This document shows positions 10,987-19,869 of a stretch of 39,127 bases of DNA, piece after piece. A program made the translations under genes and the position numbers. Source of the DNA: Chara braunii (Eukaryota; Streptophyta; Charophyceae; Charales; Characeae). The notes beneath the pieces were generated by a model. The model saw only the letters and a program-made list of their open reading frames with translations. It did not search any database and was not told the DNA's origin. The stretch's first letter is position 1. Every line of letters begins with the position of its first letter. Location of the stretch: NCBI GenBank assembly GCA_003427395.1, contig BFEA01000556.1, forward strand, positions 154,858 to 193,984. The letters are read 5' to 3'.

Positions 10987-12612
10987 GTGTCACAACTTTC
11001 AATCAGACATCCAGTGGTTCACAAACAGAATATACTTCCTAGCGAAGAAATGCATAGACTACTCCAAATTAAGAGCAAAACAACGTCATGCTCAAGAGCT
11101 AGAGATCCATAGGCAGCTTCATGACCTGGTTACCCAAAACAATTCAAATGATCATACGGCCACCATCCAACAACTAAAAGACCAACTTTTACATCATGCT
11201 CAACGTAAATGGCAAGGAATCAGGATCAAAGGGAAACTCGCGAAATGGACCATAGAAGGCACTATGGACTCACAATTTTGCAGCCTAGCATCAATTAGAG
11301 CACACCGCACAGCTATCGAGGCCCTCCTGGACCCCAGAACGAATGAGGTAGCAACCACCACCGCACATTGTATAAAAATTGCGTGAACCTTCTATCATGA
11401 TCTTTTTTCTTCGCATATTCCTCAACCTTAGGAACCCCGTCGCGTGACTGACAATGAAGATTTCCTCCGACCGCTGGAAAACCGCCTCTCACAAGTACAA
11501 AAGGACAGGCTCGAAAGACCGGTGAGCAAGGAGGAAATATGGTCAGCGCTCCTCCAAATGGACGAGGAAAAAACCCCAGGTATTGACGGTTTTCCCAAAG
11601 AATTGTGGGAAACCATGTGGCCCCTCTTGAGCAACGACCTCATGAATTTCTACAAGGCCGTATGGGACTCAAGGGAAATGGGGGAGATGCTAGGGCAAGG
11701 TGTTTCGTCACTCCATAAGAAAGGAGACAAAATGAATATTTGGAATTACTGTCCGATCACAATCCTAACGGTGGTATACAAGATGTTGTCTAAAGCGCTC
11801 GCCAACCGAATGATCGAGGTGATAGAGGATATCATTCACCCAACCGAGACTGGCTTCATCCAAAATAAAAATATTCAGGAAAATATCTTGCTGATCAACG
11901 AAGTCATCAGCCTCTCACACCAGTCAACAGCCAATGCAGCATTTATCTTCATTGACTTCGAGAAAGCCTACGATCATATAGATTGGACCTTTGTAGACAT
12001 GTGTCTGCAGAAACTAAACTCTGGATCAGACTTTCGAAGATGGGTGCAGATCCTGTATCGGAATGCAACAATGCCTAGAGAGATGGGTTCGATAGGGGGA
12101 CCCTATAGCTCCCTTCCTTTGTATTGTGGTGGAGAAACTAGCAGCCAACCTCCGCCACAATAAAAACGTGGGAAGGATTCGGATTGCAGGGATTTCGAAA
12201 GAAGCGAATCCCGTTTGTTCCCTCTTTGCAGACTATCTTACAGTAATGCTAGAGGCCACGCAGGGGAACATGGAAGAAATACGACTCATGACCCTTTTCT
12301 GCTCCCTGTCAGACATGGCGGTTAACTGGGGGTAGAAAACACTGGGTTGGTGGCTCCAACACCAAGGCGGACGCCCAGCAGAAGAACCGCACATATCCTG
12401 GGTGCCCCATGAGGCACCCATTCGGGTCCTAGGTGTCAAGATGACGGCGCAGGGCTGCCCGTTAGAAAATGATGAATGGCTAGCAGGCCCGACCCTAACA
12501 AATCTGTCCCAGTGGAACCACAAGCATACATCATTATTTGGACGAGCCGTGGTGATAAACAATGTGGTTCTGGCAACCCTATGGTACAAATTTGTCCTCA
12601 GGCCACTAAGTG
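10987..12612 (+). pseudogene. LINE (non-LTR) reverse transcriptase fragment with FADY active site
   Basis: From about 10990 one frame reads a basic helical linker (WFTNRIYFLAKKCIDYSK, KWQGIRIKGKLAKW) as found between the endonuclease and RT of LINE ORF2, with a stop at 11384. RT motifs follow: KTPGIDGFPKELW, LHKKGDKMNIWNYCPIT, ETGFIQNKNI and motif A FIFIDFEKAYDHIDW. A frameshift at about 12110 precedes VVEKLAANL-like motif B sequence and SLFADYLTVMLEA. That last motif should be FADD, and the second Asp is Tyr (TAT, 12234-12236). The end, SLFGRAVVINNVVLATLWY, is the usual post-RT region. Both the 5' endonuclease part and the 3' end with its poly(A) are missing. Confidence 0.88.
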
Positions 12613-13103
12613 AAGGTAGCAGGTACTTTACGAAAATTGACCTGAAGTTTGGCTACCATTAGATTGAGGTAGAACTAGAAGACCAATATAAAACTGCCTT
12701 TCGTACAAGGTATGGGCACTATGAGTTCATTGTGTTGCCTTTTGGTCTTACTAATGCACCTGCAACTTTCCAGCAAACGAGGAATGAACTTTTTCGTGAA
12801 TGGCTTGATAAATTCGTTGTTACATATCTAGATGACATTTTGATTTTTGGTAAAAGTCTGAATGAGCATTGTGAGCACCTTCGACTTATGCTAAATAAGT
12901 TGCGTGAGGCAAAGCTGAAACTGAACCCTAAAAGTTGTGAGTGGGCAAAGCGTCAGGTACTATATTTGGGGCATGGTATAGACGGAGATGGAATTAAACC
13001 GGAAGACGCAAAAATTGCGACTATTCGAGATTGGCCCAATCTGCGTATATTGACAGAACTACATCGTTCCTTGGATTGGCTAACTACTATCATAAGTTCG
13101 TAA
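12613..13103 (+). pseudogene. pol: gypsy-2 reverse transcriptase, 5'-truncated
   Basis: Begins at motif A (RYFTKIDLKFGYH), then TAG at 12660 where Gln is expected. It continues with KTAFRTRYGHYEFIVLPFG, motif B LTNAPATFQQ, and the catalytic YLDDILIFGKSL. The thumb (VLYLGHGIDGDGIKPEDAKI) runs into a frameshift near 13035-13050. Everything upstream of motif A is missing. The open frame is the same as that of the preceding LINE fragment. Confidence 0.9.
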
Positions 13104-13597
13104 GACACTTCACGATAATTTTTGCTCCCCGTCGCAGACTATTGAAGAAGGAAACGATCTGGAAGTGGGACCAGGATTGTACATCTTCATTTAAGCATCT
13201 TAAGAAATGTTTGATTAACTATCCGGTTTTGAAAGTTGTCGATCCTTCTTTGCCCTTTGCTGTTACTACCGACGCCAGTCAGTACGAGATAGGCGTTGTA
13301 CTTCAGCAAGATGACGAGAATGAATACAGGCCTGTCGAGTTCATGTCCCGACGACTGCCTAATGAGAAAGTCGTCGCTTCCACATATGAAAGAGAGCTAT
13401 ACGCACTCCGGGAAGCTTTGGATCATTGGCGTCATTATCTCCTAGGTTGCCACTTCAAAGTGTACTCGGACCATGAGACACTTCGCTGGCTAAAGACGCA
13501 GACCCGGATGATGCCTAAACTGACTAGGTGGGCTGCGGAAATTTATCAATATAAACTTTGAGCTAAAGCCAATAAAGGGTAAGTATAACGTTGTTGC
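13031..13597 (+). pseudogene. pol: gypsy-2 connection and RNase H domain
   Basis: The second frame reads TSFLGLANYYHKFVRHFT, then RNase H with TTDASQYEIGVVLQQ, TYERELYAL and YSDHETLRWL, so the three acidic catalytic residues checked here are present. After a stop at 13559 the sequence encodes FELKPIKGKYNVVA and is cut by the hAT-like insertion. The missing DALSRRSD resumes at 14472. Confidence 0.9.
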
Positions 13598-13670
13598 CAG
13601 GGTAGGCGGCCCCGGACCCGTCGGCGACCGGTAGGCTCCCCGCAAAAAAAAATAAAAAATAAAAATAAAA

Positions 13671-13709
<39 letters not shown>

Positions 13710-14463
13710 GTCCAGAAACCTAGGCTACCAGAGTGGCCCGGGTCCACTTGCCCGGCCGGGCCAAAAAGGAATAAAAAAAATAAAAAAACAAAAAATATTT
13801 TTTAATTTAAAATTTTATTTTAAATTTGGTAAAGAATTTTGATGTGACCCTGAGGCAAAAGTTGTTCAGTTTATTTTTCTGCATAACATAGTAGTTTTTC
13901 GGATTGGATTTTTTTTTTTTTTTTTTTTTTTGGCTGGGACCCTCCCTAGTCCTTGCACGACCGGGCAATAGGGTGACCCGGGCGGCCCGGCTGGTAGCCT
14001 AGCCAGAAACCGAAATAACCCCATCCACACCCCCACAGCCCCCCCAACAACCCCANNNNNNNNNNNNNNNNNNNNNNNNNNNNNNNNNNNNNNNNNNNNN
14101 NNNNNNNNNNNNNNNNNNNNNNNNNNNNNNNNNNNNNNNNNNNNNNNNNNNNNNNNNNNNNNNNNNNNNNNNNNNNNNNNNNNNNNNNNNNNNNNNNNNN
14201 NNNNNNNNNNNNNNNNNNNNNNNNNNNNNNNNNNNNNNNNNNNNNNNNNNNNNNNNNNNTATAACCCCCACCACCCCCCAAAAAGAATATTGCGGATTTG
14301 GGCTGCTCTCCCCAAGCTGCACACGACCATGTCATCGAAAAAAATAAATAAAAAAATTTAGGCAGTCTGTCGGCCGCCGACGGGTCTGCCTACGGGTCGG
14401 CCGACTGGTAGGCGCACCTACCGCCTACGATAGGGGTAGGCGGTAGGCGCCAAAACAACCCTG
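13598..14463. mobile_element. Non-autonomous hAT-like DNA transposon inserted in gypsy-2 pol
   Basis: The 8-bp sequence GTTGTTGC is found on both sides (13590-13597 and 14464-14471) and restores the gypsy reading frame NVVA|DALSR when one copy is kept. The insert begins CAGGGTAGGC and ends AACAACCCTG, giving short CAGGGT-type terminal inverted repeats as in hAT elements. Subterminal regions are rich in GGTAGGC, CGACGGG and CGGCC motifs. No transposase is visible. An ATT microsatellite (about 13669-13708), a T run and the 204-base gap lie inside, so true length and content are uncertain. Confidence 0.8.
14056..14259. other. Assembly gap (204 N)
   Basis: A run of N flanked by C-rich sequence inside the hAT-like insertion. 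Frames crossing it are not meaningful. Confidence 0.99.
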
Positions 14464-15333
14464 GTTGTTGCTGATGCACTGAGTCGAAGATCTGATTTCT
14501 TTGGTGCTATTGTAACGTATTTGGACATAGGCATTGATTTACAAGATAAGATTAGGAATGCTTATTCCACTGATCCTGTTTATGGCGCTATGCTGAAACG
14601 TATTCAAGAAGCACCACACGAGTTTCCTAACTATCGGGTAACCCAAGGACTGTTGTTTGAAAGAACTGATGTGCAAGATAGGCTTTGTATCCCAAATAAG
14701 GAAGAGATCAAAAGTGTGATCTTAGGGGAATGCCATGATATCGAAGGCCATTTCGGGTGGAGAAAAACCTGCGCTAATCTCTTGCGTTCTTACACCTGGC
14801 CTCGAATGAAACCTGATTGTATTGCATATGTGCAAGGCTGTCAAGTGTGCCAACGGAATAAAAGCACCACGCAGCCTCCCTTTGGTCTATTTAAGCCCTT
14901 GCCTATCCCAACAGGTCCTGGAGACTCTGTGTCCATAGATTTCATGGACACTGAGGTGAAAAGCAGGAATGGAAAAAGCCAAGTTATGGTAATTGTTGAT
15001 AGGTTCAACAAGTTTCTTGTTGTAGCATTGCCTGCGGAAGCTAAAACTGACATAGTAATTCGGGAATTCTTTAACCATTGGGTGAAAGACTACGGACATC
15101 CCTTGACTATCATTAGTGACAGAGACTCTCGGTTCACCAGTGAGCAAATGAGTGTCTATGGCTCTATGTTGACAATGTCATCAGGCCGGCAGACTGAGCA
15201 AATGAACAAGATTTTGCAGCGACACTGTGTATGTACATTCGTCCCGATCAGATTGATTGGGATGAACATTTGCCCAAAGTTGCTAGTGCCTATAATAACT
15301 TTGTGCACTTGTCTACTTGCAGAACTTCGATGA
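14464..15333 (+). pseudogene. pol: gypsy-2 integrase
   Basis: Resumes with VADALSRRSDFFG after the insertion, then the frame from 14521. It contains the HHCC domain (ECHDIEGHFG... CQVCQRNK), SIDFMDT with the first Asp, VMVIVDRFNKF and ISDRDSRF with the second Asp. The third motif reads SSGRQTEQMNKIL. Relatives have HPQTDG between GR and QTEQ, so about six residues are deleted just before the catalytic Glu, which remains. A frameshift follows at about 15220. Confidence 0.9.
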
Positions 15334-15983
15334 AGTTACATTTGGGGTGGAGTCCTCGCAGACCTATAGACTGTCTAAAAACCCGGATAGAGTACATAAA
15401 CTTCCGCCAGGAACCAGAGAGTTGGCAGTGCAATATCAGAAAGATTTAGAAAAGGTATAGGAAAACATAATAAAAGCGCAACATCAAATGATCGAACAGG
15501 CCAATAAACACAGGAGACCTTCTCAGTTTGCTGTAGGAGATCTGGTTTGGGTAAAATCGAAGGAATTTATCCTAGAAGAAAACATACCTTAGAAACTGTT
15601 ACCTGCCTACAGAGGACCATGGCAAGTGTTGGATGTGATATGGACCCTCCTATGTTATTGAGATACCTCCACACTTGCATACCTACCCGGTGCTTCACGC
15701 GTCAAAGCTCCTACCTTGTGTAACTAACGAACTATTTCCCAGTCGAAGGTCAGCAATTCCTCCAAGTATGGATGGGAAATTTGATATTAATAAGATCGTT
15801 GTTGAAAGTACAATCCAGACTGGACGCAGAGGTAGACCACAACGGCAATATAAAGTCAGATTCACATATCAAGATCCAAGTGAAGACCGCTGCTTTAGTA
15901 GGGAAGAGCTAATTGAAACTGCACCGAACATAGTATCTTACTATGAAAGAGCAAGAAGAGGTCTCAATATTGTGAACAGATAA
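15231..15983 (+). pseudogene. pol: gypsy-2 integrase C terminus, chromodomain-like
   Basis: The frame 15231-15449 gives DWDEHLPKVASAYNNFVH, the end of the core. The next segment (about 15470-15660) holds QANKHRRPSQFAVGDLVWVK and a stop at about 15591 before KLLPAYRGPWQVLD. The last frame, 15675-15983, reads YPVLHASKLLPC and a chromodomain-like FDINKIVVEST... YKVRFTYQDPSEDRCFS, ending in TAA. At least two frame changes and one stop make it non-functional. Confidence 0.82.
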
Positions 15984-16026
15984 GTGTTTCTCAGAGGACT
16001 TCGAAATTAGGCCGGCGAGAGTAAAA

Positions 16027-17118
16027 GGGCCTTCACGAATTAGACCCCAGATGAGTACCCCAACAGCAAGGGGCTTTGTTGGCCAGAACTAAATTCACGA
16101 GTAGCAACTCAAAAGACAAAGTTCCCTGAGGCATGTGTCACATCCATAATGAAATGAAAAGTCGTTTCGAACAGTCACAAACAGGTCCTGCACGAACAGG
16201 TATTGGACACAGTCTTTTAAGACTGAGTTAGGGTCACGTCTCCTTGATGGGAAGTCATGTCTGTTCGTCAATGAGTCAAAGGGTACAGTCCCAGTCCAGT
16301 CATAATCCCACGAGTCAGTCCTGATTCAGACCAGGAGTGCAAAAGACAGGCCCGGTGGCCCAAAGCAGCAGCAGACCATGGGAAAAGATATTGGGACACA
16401 CACTTTGCAACAATCGGTACTGGGCAGGAGTCCCAGGCACATTTGAGGCTGAACACAGGCCACGCCAGACCAGTCCAGCACTATAAAGGACTGGCCAGCC
16501 TCCCATTTGACGGATGCTCACTTCGCATGAGAGTGTGGAAGTGNCGTGGCACTTGTGNGCTAGATGTNTGTGAGCTGCGCTAGGCTGAAGAGCNGNGCTA
16601 TGTGGGAAGGAGGAAGAGAGTGCTGGCTAGAGGGAAGGCAGCCATAGNTGCNCCAGCGCTAGTTAGTATGTTAGTAGGGATAGTCAGTAGAAGATACCAG
16701 TGAGTAGTATTCAGAGTAGATCCTCGTGTGATAGGGAGTGTGCATGCATGACGAGTGAGGGTAGACCAGGACTATAGACATAGAGGGAGAGAGAGAAGAA
16801 GGCAGACGAGAGAGGGGGAAGTGAGAGCTATGGTGATACTTACCAGTTGAGCGCTGTTGACATCTGGCAGCTGGCGCTGATGAGCGCCAGGCTTGGAACT
16901 CATGTTGAACGAAGAAGACTTGTAACTCTGTTCAGCGCTATACATTTTGAACTCACGATGTTCTCTCTCTAAATCTGGGTTTGATAATTGAGTTGAGCTT
17001 CCTGGTTCTCATTCATCTTCTATTGGGTTTTGTGTGAGACTTCGCAATCTCTGAAATCAGTGTATATGCATGTGATCTGATGCACTCCAGCAAGTGATGA
17101 ACAGTCGGGTTCCTTGCA
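16027..17118 (+). repeat. 3' LTR of gypsy-2
   Basis: Aligns in reverse orientation with 25476-26637. The shared sequence starts at GGGCCTTCACG (the minus copy has the expected TG: TGGCCTTTACG) and ends at CCTTGCA. Length is 1092 bp, 70 bp shorter than the other copy because it has one copy instead of two of an internal unit. Seven isolated N fall at 16544-16652. Most sit where the other copy has C or G, often in CpG. A purine-rich GAGAGTAAAA precedes the LTR. Confidence 0.92.
16482..16488 (+). promoter_or_regulatory. Candidate LTR TATA box
   Basis: TATAAAG within the near-palindrome CCAG-CAC-TATAAA-GGA-CTGG. It is kept in the minus-strand LTR at 26176-26182, which favours a functional promoter element. 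Confidence 0.5.
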
Positions 17119-17135
17119 AAAACCGATGATGACAA

Positions 17136-17189
17136 GATTGTTTCGTCGGAGTTGCACCGACTCATCAGGAGGCTGAATCCTCAACAATC
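17136..17189 (-). ncRNA. Type III hammerhead ribozyme (retrozyme-like)
   Basis: On the minus strand the order is: GATTGT (stem III 5'), T17, GAGG-attcag-CCTC (stem I), CTGATGA (core), GTCGG-tgcaact-CCGAC (stem II), GAA (core), ACAATC (stem III 3'). All three stems are perfect (6, 4 and 5 bp). The invariant CTGATGA and GAA are intact and A15.1 pairs with U16.1. Predicted cleavage follows the GTT triplet, between 17183 and 17182, allowed by the NUH rule. Stem III is the open end, which is the type III topology known from plant retrozymes and viroid-like RNAs. It lies 17 bases beyond the gypsy-2 LTR end. I found no second copy, so a complete retrozyme is not shown. Confidence 0.88.
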
Positions 17190-17235
17190 TGCAGAATCCC
17201 GTATTTGATGGTTTGGGTCATGAACCCTTTGACCC

Positions 17236-17760
17236 TTGTTGAAAGCAGACTGTCCCCAAGCGGAACATAGCAGCGGGCAGCAACCCTGTGGAGCACCAGG
17301 CAACACAGTAGAGGCAACACGGCCGCACAACGCCAAAAACGACTGCAAGGAACGACATGGCACGCAAGACAAGCAGCGTGGCAACCGTGTAGTGAAGCAC
17401 AAGACAACACAAAGAAGGCAACCACACTGCAAGGGAGGACAATGCGAGCGGACCAGCAGCTCGGCAACCACGGAGCGAAGCACAAGGCATCAGCAACGAG
17501 GCTACCATCCGACAAGTCCCGCAAGCAGCAGACACGGAAGGCACGACCAGCAGAAGGGCAGCGAGGCAGCGGAGCAGCGAAGTGCAAGGCAGCACCAACC
17601 ACACGGCCACACCACACAGCGAACACATCAACCTGCACATGCGAAGCAGGCTGGAGAGGCAGCAGGGCAGCGGCGGAGCGGAAACGAGGCCGTCCACACA
17701 TCCAACACGGAGCACATCACGATTGAACCCCGCAGACTGTTGGTTCCCACCACCCACTGA
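17236..17760. repeat. GC-rich degenerate tandem repeat
   Basis: A loose unit, GGCAACC-n-GnAGNGAAGCACAAG-GCA, recurs near 17278, 17380, 17462 and 17566, spaced about 80-105 bp, with many CAGC/GGCA steps. Both strands are open over more than 500 bases, but the two translations (basic Gln/His-rich on plus, Cys/Leu-rich on minus) have no recognisable domain. The openness follows from the composition. It begins 47 bases downstream of the hammerhead and might be part of the same non-coding element. Confidence 0.5.
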
Positions 17761-17970
17761 GCCAGGGAGACGAGCATCCATCATCACCTACAGGCAACAC
17801 AGACATCCCGAACCGAGTGGCCCCCCTAAGAGCGCAGTTGGCACTTCAAACGAGGAACCACGAACTGTTTGGCACCACTTAAGGGTGCTCAGTTTGGGTA
17901 AGTAAAAGTACTTCGAAAAAATCAGAGGGACAACAGACAACAAGAGGAAAACAGACAGACATAAAAATGA

Positions 17971-18295
17971 TTGTGTGTGTGTGTGTGTGTGTGTGTTTAA
18001 AAACTCCAAATTCTCTCTCTCATTCCATCCTCAAATCATCATAAACCATCCATAAAACAAAGAAAGTATAGATAGACAAGACAGTAAAAAATGCAAGGTT
18101 GGCCACGTTTGTGTGGTTCAGCGCCAAGCGCCCACACGCCTGTCTGCCACCAACGCAGCACACTAGCACATATACATATACACATATTTCTTAGTCCACA
18201 AAGGGATGGACGGCAAAAGGCAACTTACCCAGAAGACTCCACCAGCAAGAAAACACGGACCCAATTCCCCAAAGTTCCGAGCAAACTTGGATAGC
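17971..18295 (-). repeat. Full CA-tailed dispersed repeat
   Basis: Reading the minus strand, the unit runs: a cttgctgg..gagtcttctg..gtaagttgcc block, CCATCCCTTTGTGG, the core ending cacacaaacgtggccaac, TTTTATGGATGGTTTATG, GAATGAGAGAGAG, then a (CA)n tract (17972-17997). It matches 27010-27360 block by block, tail included. Non-coding. Confidence 0.75.
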
Positions 18296-18344
18296 CCTCC
18301 AAATTGGCCCACAAAACCACAAATTTAATTACAAAATTAATTAC

Positions 18345-18540
18345 ACAAGCACAACAGCATTAGCACCGCCATTCATCCCAAATGACTCGCTCACGTCACC
18401 ACCATCTCTATCACTCCATGGCTAGACATTCTCCATTTCACTTTGCTGTCTAGCCCTGGAGTGTATAGAGTGTCGAAATTCAAAACCCATAAGATCTTCA
18501 TCCGACACCAGGACCGCTACTACTTCAAACACCCTAGAAG
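18345..18540 (+). pseudogene. Fragment of Penelope-like GIY-YIG domain
   Basis: The translated stretch SSQMTRSRHHHLYHSMARHS matches FSSQTTHSRHRHLYHSMAR of the element at 29430-29495, and DNA similarity continues through ccatttcactttgc...tggagtgtatag. The tell-tale Tyr/Gly motifs upstream are absent. It lacks the TAA seen in the large copy at 29493, which shows that that stop is a mutation. Confidence 0.7.
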
Positions 18541-18599
18541 CCCCCATTTCTTCCATGTGCTTCGAAAAAGCAGCCCGTGGGAATGACACCCACAGAAAC

Positions 18600-18717
18600 A
18601 GTGTGTGTGTGTGTGCTTGTGTGTGTGTTTTTTGGAACCCCAGACTCTCTCCCTCGTTCCCTCCACCGAATCATCATAAACCATCCATAAAACCAAAAGA
18701 GTAGAGATAGGTAAGAT
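18600..18717 (-). repeat. Tail part of the CA-tailed dispersed repeat
   Basis: A (GT)n tract, then ggaaccccagactctctccc and the cataaaccatccataaaac block, matches the tail of the copy at 17971. The core is replaced here by the tRNA-like unit that follows. Confidence 0.65.
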
Positions 18718-18934
18718 GGTAATGGTGGCTCAGTGGTTAGAGCACCGGCTGTGGAAATGCGCATTTTGGTATGAGGTCGCAGGTTCAAAACTCTGCGGCC
18801 TCGTGCACGTCCGCCATTAGGCACTTTCATAGCGCCCAGGCATTCGCACACCCCTTTGGGACAACGCGCACTGCCCAAAGGTCCAGTCCATGGTTGCAGT
18901 ATGCTGGTAGCGGGCCTCGTTTTTTTTTTTTTTT
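18718..18934 (+). repeat. tRNA-derived SINE-like unit
   Basis: A perfect pol III A box, TGGCTCAGTGG (18726-18736), lies in a D-arm with stem GCTC/GAGC. Fifty bases on, GGTTCAAAACT resembles a B box with one extra base, in an arm with stem CGCAG/CTGCG (18778-18782 with 18793-18797). A body of about 120 bp ends in 15 T (18920-18934), which would terminate pol III. The anticodon arm is not a good tRNA fold, so I read it as a SINE head rather than a tRNA gene. No target duplication was found. Confidence 0.6.
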
Positions 18935-18980
18935 CAATTATGAAACACCAGCTCCAATCTATTCGTGGGGAGCAACACGT

Positions 18981-19425
18981 GCTGAGAGCCGGGCTCAGCG
19001 TCCCTTTTGAAATACATAGATAAAAGTTGAGAAAAAAAAACTGAGCCTGGAATAGACAGAGAAAATCAGCCGTGCTGGAAACCGGGTCCAGCATCCCATG
19101 CCATAGAATTGAGAAACCTAACCGTGCTGGGAACCGGGACCAGTGGCCTATACCTTGGACAAGAAGAAGCAAAAAACAGGGGTCTACCTCTTCATCCGTC
19201 ATGTCGAATGCCAGAACATCCTCTGAAAGCTAGCAGCCCCTTATTCTCCTTTTCAACCTTTTACCTGGTCTGGATACCCGGAAGGAGCCATCGGGGGGCA
19301 CCAGTGGGACCTCCTTCCGTCTCCCTGCCCACTCTCAAAAATCTCTCCTGTCCTCTACGCTGTCTTCATGCTGTCCTCAGGCAAGATATTACATGAAACG
19401 TCTCGTGCTGAGTCTTGGGCTCAGC
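18981..19425 (+). repeat. Four hairpins with covarying stems
   Basis: Four copies of CGTGCTGnn...nnCAGC occur at 18981-18999, 19074-19092, 19126-19144 and 19407-19425. Copies 1 and 4 pair GCTGAG with CTCAGC. Copy 2 pairs GCTGGA with TCCAGC. Copy 3 has GCTGG with CCAGT and one mismatch. Loops are seven bases in copies 1, 2 and 4 (agccggg, aaccggg, tcttggg) and end in GGG. The flanks also share cgt before and tccc or ttcc after in most copies. Confidence 0.65.
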
Positions 19426-19827
19426 ATTCCTTATGCGCAACTGCCTTGTGAGTAATTTGAAAGTGCAGACATTCCATCACCAGGTTGAGGGAGAAGCCAA
19501 TGAAAATGAAGCGCAAGATCCACTCAATAGACATACTTCATAAAGCAAGATCCACTCAATAGACATACTTCATAAACACATTTAAGCAACTATCCAATCC
19601 AGTGGGTCCAAGGTGTGGCTACATAGGGGCCCTCACACTGGTTTCCCCACAGTTCACCCTCATAGGACGCCTCTGAGCAGGGTATGTAGTCAGAGTAGGC
19701 TCTCTTCCCCTTTTTTTTGGGGCAGGGGACTCGCGTCTGCTCTTTTTGGGGGAACGGGAGATTCATACTCTAATTTCCAGGGCCAATGGGTGTGGCAAGA
19801 AGGGATCCGGGAAGTCCTCTGCCGGTC
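19426..19827. other. Non-coding; contains a 32-bp perfect tandem duplication
   Basis: The unit starting gcaagatccactcaatag fills 19513-19544 and again 19545-19576. I see no coding frame of interest in the rest. Confidence 0.7.
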
Positions 19828-19869
19828 TTTTTTTTTTTTTTTTTTTTTTTTTTAAGTCCTCAGCCGGTG

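Larger units (their letters stand above)
12613..17118 (+). mobile_element. Gypsy-2: 5'-truncated Ty3/gypsy element with 3' LTR
   Basis: Starts abruptly inside RT motif A, joined to the LINE fragment, and carries RT, RNase H, integrase, a chromodomain-like end and a 3' LTR (16027-17118). A hAT-like element interrupts pol at 13598-14463. The LTR matches the minus-strand LTR at 25476-26637, so gypsy-2 and gypsy-3 are one family, distinct from gypsy-1. The 5' LTR, gag and protease are absent from this copy. Confidence 0.9.

Noticed and set aside
16884-16905. CTGATGAGCGCCAG, resembling a hammerhead core, in the gypsy-2 LTR (and inverted at 25700)
   Set aside because: No GAA core or stem III follows. 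The word is part of a GCGCTGATGAGCGC palindrome.
17165-17787. Long overlapping ORFs on both strands, some hydrophobic and Cys/Leu-rich like membrane proteins
   Set aside because: Both strands are open because of GC-rich, low-stop composition and degenerate repeats. No domain or start context supports either.
18718-18800. A functional tRNA gene
   Set aside because: D-arm and T-arm look good but the anticodon and acceptor stems do not form, and the T loop is too long.
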